Source: Theocolax elegans
Lineage: Eukaryota; Arthropoda; Insecta; Hymenoptera; Cerocephalidae
NCBI GenBank assembly: GCA_026168455.1
Contig: CM047426.1
Location: forward strand, 46,273,973 to 46,337,972
Length of the DNA stretch: 64,000 bases
Reading direction: 5' to 3'
In this document: positions 9,061 to 20,990 of the stretch, piece after piece
Layout of the letters: every line of letters starts with the position of its first letter
How positions within the stretch are numbered: position 1 is the first letter of the stretch
Position numbers and translations under genes: made by a program
The notes under the pieces: generated by a model
The model's database searches: none
The model's input: only the letters and a program-made list of their open reading frames with translations
What the model was told of the DNA's origin: nothing

Positions 9061-11744
9061 TTGTAACAAACGTGTTATTAATAATAGCTGTGTTATGATT
9101 AATGTCTTTAAAATTAATTGTAAACATAAAACATTTTTCTGACCAGGTGAAATTGTTAACTTTTGGTTTACTTTAGAGGTAAAAATTTTATTTTTAATAT
9201 TTCATTATGTTAAGCAAAAAATACGGGTATGTTTTTGCGGTAATTCAGCGGTTACCTTTTTTAATGTAATTTCTCTGGTAGAGTATAATTGGAAAACTAA
9301 TAAATTTTTTAAAACCAGTTCATAGAGTAAATTTCAGATAAAGTAACTACATAAAAACAGTATTATTCCGATGTGGAAATTTTGAATGTTAACGTAAAAA
9401 AATTTTAAAAATAATCTATGTAATCTCCCCTGGCATGTAACATCCCCTGTCCAAATTTCTTTTATAACAAATAATCGATGCTGATCATTACATGCTTTAC
9501 TGTTTTGACTATAAATAAACATTATTTCTTAACAATTGTTTTCTCCATTCAAAGGATCTATGCGAGTCCATCAATGGAAATGGAGTAGATGCGAGCCCCA
9601 AAAAATTAACTTTAATGAAGTAAGTTTTTACGAATGTAATTTGAATAGACAATGTGAACATTATCAATTAGGGTCGATCTTGTACGAAAATAAAACTCAG
9701 AAAAAGAGTAAAATTGTTATTTAAAATAAAAGAAGTCACTACTAAAAGAAATAATAAAAATATATAATTTATATTACAAATATAAAAATTATGTTAAATT
9801 GATTATATGGAAACATTGCATATATTTTATAAATGGAAGAATTTGTTAATTAATTTTTATTATTGTTATTATCAATTAGGTATAGTTATATTCAATGTAT
9901 ACTCCATAAAATATGTTTATTAAAACTTTCTATCCCTATTACAAAATCTCACGTGAGAAATTGATTTTTTATTATTTAGCAAATTTAAACACCTCCAATT
10001 GAAATATCACATGAGATTTTGGCATGAAATCTCACTTGAGATCTCACGTGAGATCCTGTATTAGGGATGTATTCAAGATGTTTATGTTTAATATATCAAA
10101 ATATATGTAATTCCCCTGGAATGTAAAAATTAAAACTCTTCAATACGTTGAGTAAATCAACTCATCCTGTATGCCCACTGTAAACAGGTACTCTAGAAAC
10201 TGTAATTGGTCCAGAGAAACCAAAAATATATAATTTTTTTCATTTTGTTTTCTTGCATATCACAACGTCAAATGTTCACGTTAGATGATTTTCACCCATG
10301 TAGGATTGTCAGGTAGCATTACTTTACCCATTTGACAACAACTTGAAAATAATTTATTTTTATTGTATTCACATGAAAAATGTTTTGCATGGCAATATTT
10401 ACAAATTTCAGACATTGTACCAAAATAATTTTCAATTATTAAAGATTCATTAAAATAATTATTTGCTATTTTACCATCATACATATTATTTTTAATTTTT
10501 TTTGTTTACTCTTAAGTTCTGCAATAACATCTAATATTTTTTTTAAATGAGGAGTAACATTTTCATTTATTGACTCATTATCATGAACTTGAGTTTTTTA
10601 AAAAGAGTTAAAATAGGGTAAGGTGAGGGAATTAATGGAGGATGGGTAGTTGACCTGGTGGTCATCCTGACAACCTGGACATCGTCCTCGGAAAATGACA
10701 TTATTTTTTTGTTTTATAATTTTTTTGTTTAATTTCATTTTCCCTCTGCGATTACAGGCTTGGGACTGACATATATTGTTCATATATTTTGTTCAGTTTA
10801 TATATTTTGCTCAATATATATTGTTCATTTATTTTGAAATTTTGAGTGCTACTCTTTAAAGGTGCTGCTTATATGTATATTTGTAAATATTTGAATTAAG
10901 TGTGTACTTTAGATATGATTTTTTTTATTAACTAATTTATTTTTAACGCTTTGTTAAAAACTTAGCAATATTAGCGCTACGCTTTAAAGGTGCTGCTTCA
11001 ATTTTTGAATTGTTATGTTGTTGATTTATTTTTTTTTACCTCCGGGTCATCTGGACATCGTCTACTGGTAAGTAGTGTACCACCCTGCTTGAATATGCAA
11101 AATAAATGGTCACTTCCTGAAGACGATGTCCAGGAGGTCAGGGTACACCCCATACCACCACCCCTTCCCCCTTCAAATTTTACCCCTTTTAAAAAAACAA
11201 CTAAAAACATTAACCCCCAACAGTGCGTCAAAAAACATGTGATACATCTATTTATCAAAAAATATCGTCACATCGACAATTACGTCACACAAATAGATTG
11301 ACGTCACAGAAAGGGAGAAAGGTTTTTGATGGAATTTAATTTTTATTTAACTTTAACTTTAACTTTAATTTTTTCGATTATATATTTTTAATATTTAATT
11401 TATTTTTAAAAAAATAATAAAAAATGAATAAATAAATTAAAATATAATAAATTATATTTAATTTTATTTTTTTTTATATATATATAGAACTTTTATCGTC
11501 CAAATGTTGAGCAAACGATAGGTGAACATCAATCATTAATAATTATAAATAATATTTTATTTTAAATTTTTATTTAATAAAATTTTCAATTTCTCATGAT
11601 TTTTATTTTTTGACATGATCAATTTACGAGAAATTGCCCATATATACATGTAAAATCTAAATGTGCATAAATTAAAGATTACCTAATTATCTTTTTTTAT
11701 TGTATGCATACAATTGTAATTTTATTTATTTTTTCACATATAAT
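9061..11744. other. AT-rich non-coding stretch with small repeats
   Basis: No convincing gene was found. Visible structure: a cluster of CTCACGTGAG-type palindromes (9948-10050); the phrase ctttaaaggtgctgctt twice, near 10855 and 10982; a 13-bp inverted pair ctggacatcgtct (11051-11063) and agacgatgtccag (11121-11133), with a third related copy near 10675; and two CRE-like tgacgtca/acgtcac sites near 11280-11306. Confidence 0.5.
9945..10055. promoter_or_regulatory. cluster of CACGTG palindromes
   Basis: CTCACGTGAG occurs twice as a perfect 10-bp palindrome (near 9950 and 10044). Near-variants lie between them (cacatgag, ctcacttgag). CACGTG is the canonical E-box bound by bHLH proteins. The repeated context (aaatctca...tgaga) suggests decayed copies of one palindromic repeat as much as a regulatory array. 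Confidence 0.35.
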
Positions 11745-12221
11745 AATTACAAAGGAGAACCGACACGGTGGCGGAGTGGCGGAAACGCACCTCGGCCGGT
11801 CATGAAAGTTAAGCAGCACCGAGCGCGGTTGGCACTTGGATGGGTGACCGTTCTCGGGCTTAGCTTAAATGATCGGTTAGGTGTTTTTTCACATTCCACA
11901 ACGTGAGCGGGAGGTGTGAGGCATTCGGTTTCGGTGTTAAGGTCTACGCAATGTGACCTTGCCACCCAAACAGAATTGTTCTCGAATACACCGCCCTTCT
12001 CGGAGGAGGTTTTCCTAAATGGCATTTATCCCAACGGGTTTGGCCACAGGTTTTCCCTCTCTCCACGGGCATAACCCCGGGCGAATGCGAGAAGGTGGGG
12101 TAAAGAGGGGGTAAAATTGGAAATGGAATGAAATGGAATAAAGGTGTAGGGGATACGTAAAAACCTGTAAAAAGGTGTACGTGGAAACTACCAAAATTTT
12201 TTTTTTTTTAATTACAAAGGA
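11745..12221 (+). mobile_element. 5S-rRNA-derived SINE with 12-bp target duplications
   Basis: The sequence 11757-12209 is flanked by perfect copies of aattacaaagga (11745-11756 and 12210-12221). Its head contains a 5S rRNA segment (about 11800-11858) with the internal pol III promoter boxes: gttaagcagc near 11808 and cttggatgggtgacc near 11835. The body is non-coding and ends in a T run just before the right duplication. A 5S-derived head, a pol III promoter and flanking duplications define a SINE3-type element. It would be transcribed by pol III and mobilised by a LINE. The 5S part is internal and incomplete, so it is not a working 5S gene. Confidence 0.85.
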
Positions 12222-12525
12222 AATAAGGTTGGACAACGCCATAAGAATAATAATAATATTATAAAATCAAAGAGTGTTTTAATTGAAGAATAATAAAATC
12301 CAATTATCATTGTAATTATGTGCATTAAAAAAATAGACAATAATAAATGTTAACAAATAAGTAAGATTATTATTACTTAGTATTAATATATTATATTTAT
12401 CTAAACTTTGAAAATGAAAAATTAAATCTAATAACTTTATAACTTCATATAGTTTAAATGTTTTCCTAATAATTAATATTGATACAACAAAATAGTTTTA
12501 CCATTAACTTATATACCAAAATTGT
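12222..12525. other. AT-rich spacer
   Basis: No ORF, RNA gene or repeat could be supported. It may belong to the 5' side of the adjoining Penelope-like remnant. Confidence 0.5.
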
Positions 12526-12960
12526 TTGAGGATGTTTCCAAAAAAGTTAAAAAATTTAATATTTCTACTGTTCCGAAAATTGTTAATTCACTTAGTAGTT
12601 ATATATAAGGAGAAGAAAGACAGAACTAAAAAAACCGAACAAGCTGGTGTAGTTCACAAAATTAATTGTAATTGCGAAGTGACTTATCTTGGAGAAACAA
12701 AAAGTAAATTAACAATTAGAATTAATAAGCATCAAAGAAAGAGTTTAAAAGCTGATGAACAATTTGTAATTAATGATCATATTAACAATTTAGGTCACAA
12801 ATTTGATTTTTAAATATAAGTATTCTTGACAGAGAAAATAATTGAAGAAAAAGCATTATATCGGAAACTTTAGACATTAACTTGCAAAAAGAATCTATTA
12901 ATAAAAAAGAAGATGTTAGTAAACTTGAAACAACATAAACATCGCTTATACACAAGTTCA
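12526..12960 (+). pseudogene. GIY-YIG endonuclease fragment of a Penelope-like element
   Basis: The frame 12526-12813 contains GVVHKINCN, then TYLGET, then KHQ and VINDHINNLGHKFDF. These match in order the GIY-YIG signatures in the copy at 60.4-60.6 kb. After the stop at 12813, further pieces of the same C-terminus (KEDVSKLE-type) continue to about 12960 in a shifted frame, so the fragment is frameshifted as well as truncated. The family uses this nuclease to nick target DNA and prime reverse transcription. The usual GIY triplet is replaced by a VVH-type sequence. Confidence 0.7.
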
Positions 12961-13522
12961 AAAATAAGAAATAAATTGTAACCAATTTTGAAGCCATATT
13001 TTTTTGTTATGCAGTTTTAAATATTCGCGGGATTTATAGTTATCTAAATTACCGATTACATGTACTTAGTTAATTATATAGTTATCTATTATTTTTTCCA
13101 GTCAATTTTATGTTCGAAATTTAAATGGTAATCAGTTGAATATTTGTGTCGTAGTCGAGTGTATCGTCCCATATACAATTTTATTGAATGTTTACATGTT
13201 TTTTTTGTTTGTAAGGCTTTGTTTATTTATTTAAACTATTAAAAAAATTAACTTGATTAAAACGAAGAAGAAGGTAAAGTGTGATTTTGATTGCTTTATA
13301 ACTTCTGTCATTATTTTGTTAACTAGTTATTTAATCTTGTTGCTATATTCATTGATTAATAATGTAACGTTAATTATTATTATAGTTAAGAATTGACACT
13401 CCGAAATACTGACAAGTTTTGTTTGAAATGCAATGTGACAATCACAAGGTGAAGAACTTTTTTTATAGACGATTATATTGGCATTGTATAAACTAATTAA
13501 TTATTATTAATAAAGTTTAACA

Positions 13523-13554
13523 CCTGAATATGGAGGCAAATTTGTCTCCGAAAC
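13523..13554 (+). ncRNA. hammerhead-ribozyme-like motif of a Penelope pLTR (decayed)
   Basis: The order is cctgaata, then a hairpin ggaggcaaa/tttgtctcc, then gaaac: the CUGA...helix II...GAAA arrangement of hammerheads in Penelope pLTRs. The conserved core G after CUGAN is replaced by U, so activity is unlikely. Helix I was not identified. Confidence 0.45.
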
Positions 13555-13640
13555 ATTGTGCAATTTGATAAATAACATGACTTGACGTTGAGCAATCGAT
13601 AATCCTAACCAAACTATAAATTCACGATTGTCAAATATAA

Positions 13641-14675
13641 TATTAACATTTGTTCATGAATTTTGCATTGATATTTTTCTTTTTTATGATGGTGTAGTTC
13701 TAAAATTTTTTCTTTTCTCATTTTCGCAAAATTAAAAAAATTTTTTTTTTTAATTATATTAATATTCAGAAAAAGTTCCAATCAAAAGCTACGTTATACT
13801 TGCAATATTTTTTCTCACATTTAGTAATTCGACGGTAATTCTATTGCTATACCTTAATCACAAAATTATCAATTATAATTGCGTATTTTGGAGCAATGTA
13901 TTTTTACAACATGAATTTCGAGGGTCATGAGAGCAGTATTTATTTATTGATTAAAAACTCGCTTTTAAGCAAGCGCGTTCCGAAATTATTTCTAGTTAAA
14001 CATTCTAGTAGCGATTTATAATTAAATAATTGTAGCTGTAAGTCTAAAGGATTATTTTTAAAATCTGCAAACTACTTTCAAGTGTAATATTGCAATTATA
14101 CCTTAATTCGGACGGGAAAATTTTTAATTTCATCATAATAATTTTCAATTTTGCATAACATTCTTAAAGATTTTCTTTTTTTATTACAGCCTTTTACATT
14201 CATCATATCAATAAAAATAATTGGAAAAAACTGGATTCACAGAAAATTCACTTCTGGCAAAATTAAATTCAAACACACTCAAATTATAGAATATTAACAA
14301 AATCATGGATAAATTATTCACACGACAATACACTTACACCGGAATAGTTTTATAATTTGCCATAAAGTTTTACAACGAGTACATTACAATTACAAAACAT
14401 AATAACAATTAAATAAAAATCTTTTTATAAGAAAAGAGAAGGCAAAATTTTTTACTGAACACGGATTCGACTGCAACAATAAAATTTCACGTAGATGAAG
14501 TTAGAAAATAATTAATATTCATTTAACTGTTATTATAACAGTAAATAACTTAGATTATCACACATTTAGCTTTAAATATCTTTATAAGTGAATACAAATT
14601 TTTATAAACATTTATATATCTCAGATTACCATTTCAAAAATTATAACATGTACGTATTAATATAACTAACTAATA
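13641..14675. other. AT-rich non-coding stretch
   Basis: No ORF longer than background and no repeat or RNA gene could be supported on either strand. Confidence 0.5.
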
Positions 14676-14745
14676 GTAGCGTAGTGGTGAGGCTTCTACC
14701 TTGCACTCCCGAGATCGTGGGTTCGCACCCCGATACCTTGATTGA
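14676..14745 (+). repeat. tRNA-like sequence (SINE head or LTR part)
   Basis: An A-box-like tagcgtagtgg and a B-box-like gggttcgcaccc lie 40 bp apart, with a possible anticodon arm between them. The acceptor stem does not close well, so a functional tRNA is unlikely. It sits 70 bp upstream of an LTR primer-binding site and may lie inside that LTR. Confidence 0.4.
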
Positions 14746-14815
14746 TTTTTTTTATTCCTCATATTCAATTCGTACCTCGTTATATTATATTCCATAGCAC
14801 CCACCGTGTTACAAC

Positions 14816-14830
14816 TGGCGCCCGACGTAG
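14816..14830 (+). other. LTR-retrotransposon primer-binding site
   Basis: The string tggcgcccgacgtag, preceded by gtgttacaac, has the form of an LTR end followed by a primer-binding site complementary to a tRNA 3' end. Related TGGCGCCC sites occur at 52516 and, as a variant, near 51093. Confidence 0.55.
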
Positions 14831-14833
14831 TGT

Positions 14834-15650
14834 TTGCACAAAACTAGATACCTGGCTCAGACCTTTACAAATTTTATTACAGATTATTTAATTATAGGTA
14901 CTTTGTACTATGCGAAAACGTCGCGGTTAAGGAGAACTTGCAAAGGACGGTGCAGGAGCTCGATGACGTTAAACTTCGTGCATCGATGTCAACCGTTATT
15001 CACACGGAGCCACCATCCGAGCAAGAGAAAGAATGGCTCCCGTTGGTTTCAGACGAGAAAAACCACATCTAGAATCCCCCGATCGTTCTCCAATAGATTG
15101 GTCGAGCTTATTCACAAAGTAAACGATCTTTTGAAAAAAGTGGAGAAGCTAATGTCCGAGCGCACTCAAACCACTCACATAGCACGAGATTGCACAATCT
15201 CTGCATGTGCAATTTCAAGACACATACACGTGATTGTGCTCGGAAAAGGGGAATGCGCGCGTATGCCAAAGTTCCGCAAGCACGCAGTTCGCCAAACGCC
15301 AGCCGGACATTTGTCACACCAAGCTACTCTAGGTTATCGAGGATGAATGGAATGTCTCGAGACGTAGGCGGCATTGTTAGGAAGTGGCAGGTCAATTTCT
15401 CTGGCGACAAATGCCAGAGCATTGACGTCTTCCATACCAAGATTGAGGATTGCAAGATCCTGGCCGATCTATCAGAGGAAGAGTTACCCTCTTTCCTCTA
15501 GGAATTACTGACAGACATCGCCGTTACATAGTACCAAGATGGAAAACATAAGTGGCACTTCTGGGCAAGCCTTTGTGACTTCGGCCAAACATTCGTATGA
15601 GCCAACGTTTTCTGCAGGGATTATTTAGCAGTGATTATAATTATTTAGGG
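14834..15650 (+). pseudogene. gag remnant of an LTR retrotransposon
   Basis: Downstream of the primer-binding site, pieces of a gag can be read in two frames. One frame (14834-15346) is basic and contains VNDLLKKVEKLMSER. A second (15190-15501) ends VRKWQVNFSGDKCQSIDVF, then EDCKILADLSEEEL. The W-x-V-x-FSG start and acidic helix resemble the capsid N-terminus of Ty3-type gags. Further W/F-rich pieces continue to about 15650 past stops. No protease or RT follows; the element is truncated into AT-rich DNA. Confidence 0.5.
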
Positions 15651-17701
15651 ACTATATGACGTGTTCCGGATATTTCCGGGTGTTCTATTTCTTCGAGATT
15701 TTAAAATTAAGAATTGTAACCCAGGTAGATAAGTTCTAAAGATTATTTTGAACAAAAGTTGTTTCTAAGGTTTTTTCAAAAAAATCAATAGATTTTGAGA
15801 TAAATGGCTTTAAAAATAGCAATTTTTCTAAAAAATTGAAAAATTTCCATTTTTGATGATGAAATAACTCTTACGCAAATTATTTTTAACACCTATAATT
15901 TTTTTTTCTATCTTCTGGAATATATTTCCAGCCTGTTCTCAAATTTTGGACTGATTTAAAATTTTCATCATACCACTTGACGTGAAATAGTCCATATGTA
16001 TATCTTGAACGCTGACTATCGGTAGAGTAATTACTCCTATCAACACCTGGTACGTTTCCACCAGCGAGAAAATGGCGGATTAATGGTCTCGTCGTGAATA
16101 GGGAAGGAATAAATACATATGTAGATGTATATCAAAAATAGGGTTTATTTAATCCACAAATACTTTTATTTTCTTATTAAAATTACTACAAGAAATCCTA
16201 TCAGTTTAATATATTAAATACGTGTATATTCTTGTCGATCCTCATAATTAATAATACAACAAATTTTAATCCCATCACATCATTTAATTCATCGTTCGTA
16301 TATATATATATTCATAATATCAATTATTAATATTTCCGCAACTATTACCTAGCCCGAGATTCCCGTAACCCGTTCTATTATATATATATATATTAAATTA
16401 TACAGTGAAAACTCAATATACTTTTTATTACCCGTATTCTATTTGTTAACGCGGCTCATCACGATTTTTCCGTCACAATAATTTATCAAGAACAAAAGAA
16501 AGAACAGAAGGAAGGTGAATCGCGCGATCCAGGTAACAAAGTTTCTCTCATTCACGATTTACCGTTCGTTAAATATGGCCGGCGCACAGTCCACTTACCG
16601 CACGCGAGCCTTTCCACCTGCTTCAACCCCTTTTCTCTCAGCTCCAATCATCTTAACAGTTCAAAGGTAGCCTTTAACTTTCTCCAAAATAGTAACAAAT
16701 AATAGCAGCAATAACTAACCAACTTTAACACTTCTTATTTATCTATAATAATCTTTAACAATACCGATAGGTTTTATATGCTGCTTCACGTATTACGGAT
16801 CAGCGGTTAATGCTTTGGCTTCTTGCCAGTTTCATCCCTTGAATTACCAATTCGCGACGCTAGCATCCCTCATTTCCGTCATTTAAACCAACATCTTATC
16901 GAACAACGTCACGAGGATGCTACTTAACTGCCGACGCTACTGCCACCTATTACAGTGTTCATAGTGTTAATGTAATAGCAGTTGAGTTTTTATCATGGAG
17001 CTAGCGTAAAACGGCGTGCGCCTCCACTAATGCAAGACTCGTGCTTCTATCTCTCTCTCACACGTACGTATACGATATCTCGATACCCCGATTTCCCCGC
17101 GCCAGCGCACTCTCTCGGTCAGCCATAACGTGCGAGAGCAGGCGAGTTTACCCATTCTCTACTGCCACCTGTATGCATGCACGCAGTATCGGCATTTCGC
17201 TCGCTGTCTCTCTCATGATCGTGCGTATGGGAGAGAGAGAAATGGTATTGTTTACATGTCGACCTGGTGCGAACCGATGGTGTTGAAGTTCCTGGAGTGA
17301 TGAGGATTTCGAGATCGCCCGTGTAGTCTTTACGTGGTGTGAGGCCATCGTCCGTTTATCATCGATTCCTTCATCTCCGTCGTTGGCTTCCATCATCTTC
17401 AGGTGTATACAGTTAAGTATGCCGTCCAACTCATGAAAATTAATCAAATCCATAATTTTATCCCTTTTTAACATCCTTTTAATACCAGTGACGAGAATGG
17501 CTCGGGCTAGGTTATTTACTACTATTTTACTTATTTACTTAACTATGTTTACCTTTTCCTGACCTCTCCCTGTCACATGTTACCATACCACTAACCCTAT
17601 TCTCTTATTCTACTTTACTTTGTTTGTTATATCTTTACCTCCTTATTATCTTTTAATCATCTCTTTATAACTAAATTCAACATTATTTTCTGTATTTACA
17701 G
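15651..17701. other. non-coding stretch, possibly upstream or intronic DNA
   Basis: No gene is supported. It contains T/A homopolymer runs (15760-15960), (TA)n near 16300-16400, and a region of higher GC and CpG content at 16560-17300 with short GA/CT runs. The last 200 bp are pyrimidine-rich and lead into a good splice acceptor at 17700-17701. Confidence 0.45.
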
Positions 17702-18115
17702 GATTCGACATGGACAGGGAGGATATTCCTATCGAGTACTTGGCTCCAGTGCAGAAGTGTGTCCCTACCAGAAAGGAGGAATCTACAGTATGAGGTAAGT
17801 TAAATTCCAATTAATTTCTTCTACTCGATAAATATTTCATTATTAATTTATAACTCTCAGGTATTCAACCTAAAGCTTGGTCTACCTCTCAAGACCAACC
17901 AGTGGGACTTCATCGCCCCAATGTTAACAAGGAATATAGGAAAGGTGAGCACGAGTGATGCATAAGCATTGCTCGTGCTGGTATGAGTATCCTTTATTTA
18001 TATTATTTTATATTATTTATACATGTTTTTCTATTCGCATTCTAATTTCCATTTTAATTTTTAGGTTGGACAACGCTCCTTCCTTTCCCATCCTATCCAT
18101 TCACTTCCTATTTAA
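17702..18115 (+). CDS. putative three-exon gene end (unknown product)
   Basis: Three blocks with consensus splice signals: 17702-17794 (93 bp; acceptor ttacag, donor gtaagt), 17861-17944 (84 bp; acceptor ctctcag, donor gtgagc) and 18065-18115 (acceptor ttttag). Read in phase 0 from the first base, all three stay open and end in TAA after SLPI. The introns would be 66 and 120 bp, normal for small insect introns. Other frames are also open over single exons, so the frame is not certain. The translation resembles nothing I recognise and has no clear domain. It could be the 3' end of a host gene, a spliced non-coding RNA, or chance signals. Confidence 0.35.
17948..17979 (+). repeat. short hairpin just inside an intron
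   Basis: Arms agcacgagtgatgc and gcattgctcgtgct pair across a 4-nt loop (ataa). The two non-Watson-Crick positions can form wobble pairs in RNA. It starts 3 bp after the donor of the second putative exon. Confidence 0.5.
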
Positions 18116-19270
18116 TTAAACTTTATAAATATAGTGAGATACTACCTCACAAGGTTTATATGCATAAGCCAAATAACAATTATTCATTTCGTTTTTGTGT
18201 GTGGCTTCGACAAATTCACTACGTAAATTTTCATTTATAACCCGTTCATTCAATAACAAATCGCTAGCGTCCTCATCCTGTTCATTTTTCTCCTGTATGT
18301 TTATTAAATTATGATTATTTATCTCATTTTCAGTTTCTTCAGTTCCTTGTTTGCTTATCCACAGTATTTCAGTTCTCGGGATAATATCTAACTTTTCCCC
18401 CAACATAACCAATTCTTTGTTATTCAATTTACAAACATAACTAACATTTTCCTCCTCGATTTCATAATTCTCTTTTATTTGACAATTCATCCTTTTGTCA
18501 GCAAAATCTTTATTTTCACGAGGTCCGCATTTATCACCCCCCCCCCCTCCGATTTCATAATCCATTTGTACTTAACAATTATTAACTGTCTTATGCAATA
18601 CACTTTCTTCATATATTACTTCATTTTCAATATTACACTTCAAGTCAACTTCATTTAAATAATTAACACAAGATGGACATTCAGCCTTCCTATCGAACAA
18701 TGGTGCTTTAATAATACCATATTTTTAGGCATTTCATAAAATTTTTCTTTACTACATGGTTCAGTCACATCACATACCCATGGCTGCGTTTTTTCATTGT
18801 TTATTTGTAATCGTTCTTCCTTCATTGATCCTTAACAATTTTCACTCGCTCTACTTGCATAATTCTTTAGATCCGACTCCTCGTCGATCTGATGTACTTG
18901 TATCTCGTTATTTTTATAATCGTCATATAACTCTTGTTCTTTTTTACTCGGATTATATAGGTCTTTGTCGTTGCCATTTTAATTTCTTTCATCTCTTTGT
19001 TCCTGCTCGTAGATTTCATACGATTCGTTTGTGTCAAATTTTATAAACGTTTCATAATTTTTATGTAATTGAAATTTTCTTGACGTTTCTAGGTCACTAT
19101 CGGTATAATTATAAAATCTTGAATTTTTCATGTTTGTATAATCATTGTTTTCCCTTTGTTTTTGTCATATATCGTAATGATTTTCGATCATTATTTTCGA
19201 TTTCCTCCATTATATAAAACGCTTCATCCGTTTACGTATTATTTATATTTTCAAAGAGAGGGATTAATCC
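18116..19270 (-). pseudogene. element B pol linker between protease and RT (broken)
   Basis: A 149-codon frame (18116-18565) is acidic, with ELVMLGEKLDIIPRTEILWI, which resembles the strand-rich region after the protease in errantivirus-like pol. Further acidic pieces (YEIYEQEQRDERN, QIDEESDLKNYASR) are readable between 18830 and 19040 around stops. No catalytic RT motif is reached. The assignment rests mainly on position directly downstream of the protease in element orientation. Confidence 0.4.
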
Positions 19271-19278
19271 GTTAAATT

Positions 19279-19545
19279 CTAATTATTATCCCAAATAATT
19301 GATGTTTGCATCGTTTCTGCGAAAAAATCATGTGCTAAATTGAGCTCCACGGAACATCCTTCAAAATTTATTTTAATTTTGCCACAAATAGTTAATGAAT
19401 GGTCACTTATGCCTTTTAACAATTTATTATCGTTTCCGTCAATTTTGACGCGAGAGTCTATCTCTGACTCTTTAATTAGACTTACCGATGCACCTGTATC
19501 TCGCAAAAATTTTAACGGACGTCTTAACTGACTGGTATCGAGCAT
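19279..19545 (-). CDS. element B aspartic protease
   Basis: An 88-codon frame has the retropepsin active site FLRDTGASVSLIK near residues 13-25, followed by LLKGISDHSLTICGKIKINF, typical of the flap and second half. The catalytic D-T-G is intact. The enzyme would process the element's gag-pol precursor as a dimer. The frame ends IIWDNN without the usual GxD motif, so the C-terminal end is lost. Confidence 0.7.
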   Translation of the reverse strand: MLDTSQLRRPLKFLRDTGASVSLIKESEIDSRVKIDGNDNKLLKGISDHSLTICGKIKINFEGCSVELNLAHDFFAETMQTSIIWDNN

Positions 19546-20711
19546 TACGATCGGAGCTGAACTTTGTTGGCTTTAATTTATTTTCGCAATGCGGAGGGGA
19601 TGTTTCAGTGGGTTTCCGCACTCGAAGTAGAGGGAATTTGATTCGTAGCCTTTCTCTCGACCCTCCTCGGAGAGAGAGAGTAGCGGTGTTTCCCTGATTT
19701 TGATTTCCTTCTCTTATTTATCTTTGTAATTTATAACAATCACGCTTTATGTGACCGGGTTTTCCGCAATGGAAATAAGTAACCGATAGTCTTATATTAT
19801 TATTCGATACGTTATTAATAAATCGTGATTCTTGGGAATTAACTGACTTGCGCACACCGCGAGTTCCGGAATTATTTCCCTGATATTCTTTGTTAAATTT
19901 CTGCGATGAAACTGTATTATTATTATAACGAACGAAGGAATCATTTTTATCTATATCTCAATTTGGTAAAAATTCTGTCTGGTTTTTATACTCGTTCCAA
20001 CCACTAAATTGTAAATGTGGCCTATTATAGTTGCGGCTGTTATCCGAGCGACTTTGTGAGCTATAAGAACTGTTTATAGGATTGCGTCGGTTGTTATTAT
20101 CGGGAAATCATTCTGCAAAACTTAGTGCTAATTTGAAACAATTTATGGCTCCATGACCAGTTATAGAACAATATTGATATACAATCAGAGAGTTATTCGA
20201 AATATAATTTATTTTACGCGTTCCTCGAGTTAAACGAGAACGAGCCTTCTCGCCCAGGTCACTACAAGTGAATTCGCGCTACACCTTGAACGCTTATTCA
20301 CGAGCCTCTTTTATAGAAATTGGAATTCCTAAACGCGCACGAATTTCCCAACGAAGCCTTTTTAAAAAGAATTTTAAACAATTTCTCCTTAGTTCGAGCT
20401 TGAAATGATCTGCTATCACGACTCCACCCTCTCTGTCGGCCGCTACAACTAATTTATTTTTTATTTTTTGTAACCGATTAAAATAAGCAACGACTGTATC
20501 ATTGTTTTTCTGTTTTAATTTAACAAGGTCTACCGACCACTCGTTAATATGATGAATATGTTTTTATTAATCCGAAAGTGTTTTCGAAACAATCGGATAT
20601 CTCTTTGATAAAATTAAAATTTTCTCCGCGCGTACAAGTTAAAGCTTCGCCATATAAACGGATTCGAATAAGTTTTGGTAATTCTTTCTCGCACTTTAAC
20701 GATAATAGTAC

Positions 20712-20990
20712 ATTATGATACAAATGCAGAAAGTAGGTGTTCCCACGAGTGCGATGTTTACCGCCCGAGCGTAGCGAGTATCGTATACTACTTTTCAACA
20801 TAAGTTGCGGAAAGTTTAACAAAAAAATATAAAGATAGCAAGAGAGAGAGAAGGAGACGGAGAGAAAGAGACAGCGAGAGAGGAAAGATTGATCAGCGCC
20901 CACTGGCATTTGCAGGCACGAGTGTAGCGAGTGGCTGATGGCCGGGGGCGGGTGCTGATCATCCATATTAAAAAAAAACATTATGTAATT
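20712..20990. repeat. inserted short repeat, copy 1 (GAGCGxAGCGAG family)
   Basis: Non-gag DNA interrupts element B gag. It starts with aatagtacattatgatac, then cacgagtgcg and accgcccgagcgtagcgag, and shares this order with copy 2 at 21735. It also contains a GA-rich stretch (20845-20890) and an outer inverted pair tgatcagc/gctgatca near 20890 and 20955. It looks like a small non-autonomous element. Confidence 0.5.

Larger units (their letters stand above)
12526..13640 (+). mobile_element. Penelope-like element remnant
   Basis: A broken GIY-YIG endonuclease end is followed by an untranslated stretch and a hammerhead-like pLTR motif at 13523-13554. The order matches the 3' half of the better-preserved Penelope-like copy at 59.2-61.6 kb. 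The RT part is missing. Divergence from that copy is high, so it belongs to a different or much older family. Confidence 0.7.

Noticed and set aside
11800..11858. A functional 5S rRNA gene
   Set aside because: Only the central part of 5S matches; both ends diverge and target duplications mark it as a SINE.
11747..12025. Open frames on both strands across the 5S-like region
   Set aside because: They overlap the SINE with its pol III promoter and resemble no protein.
14676..14745. Functional tRNA gene (also 24050, 27015, 35036)
   Set aside because: Acceptor and T arms do not close properly, B boxes vary, and tails or repeat context indicate SINEs.
17148..17474. 108-codon minus-strand frame
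   Set aside because: No domain, no splice or start support, and it crosses CT/GA-rich sequence that inflates ORF length.
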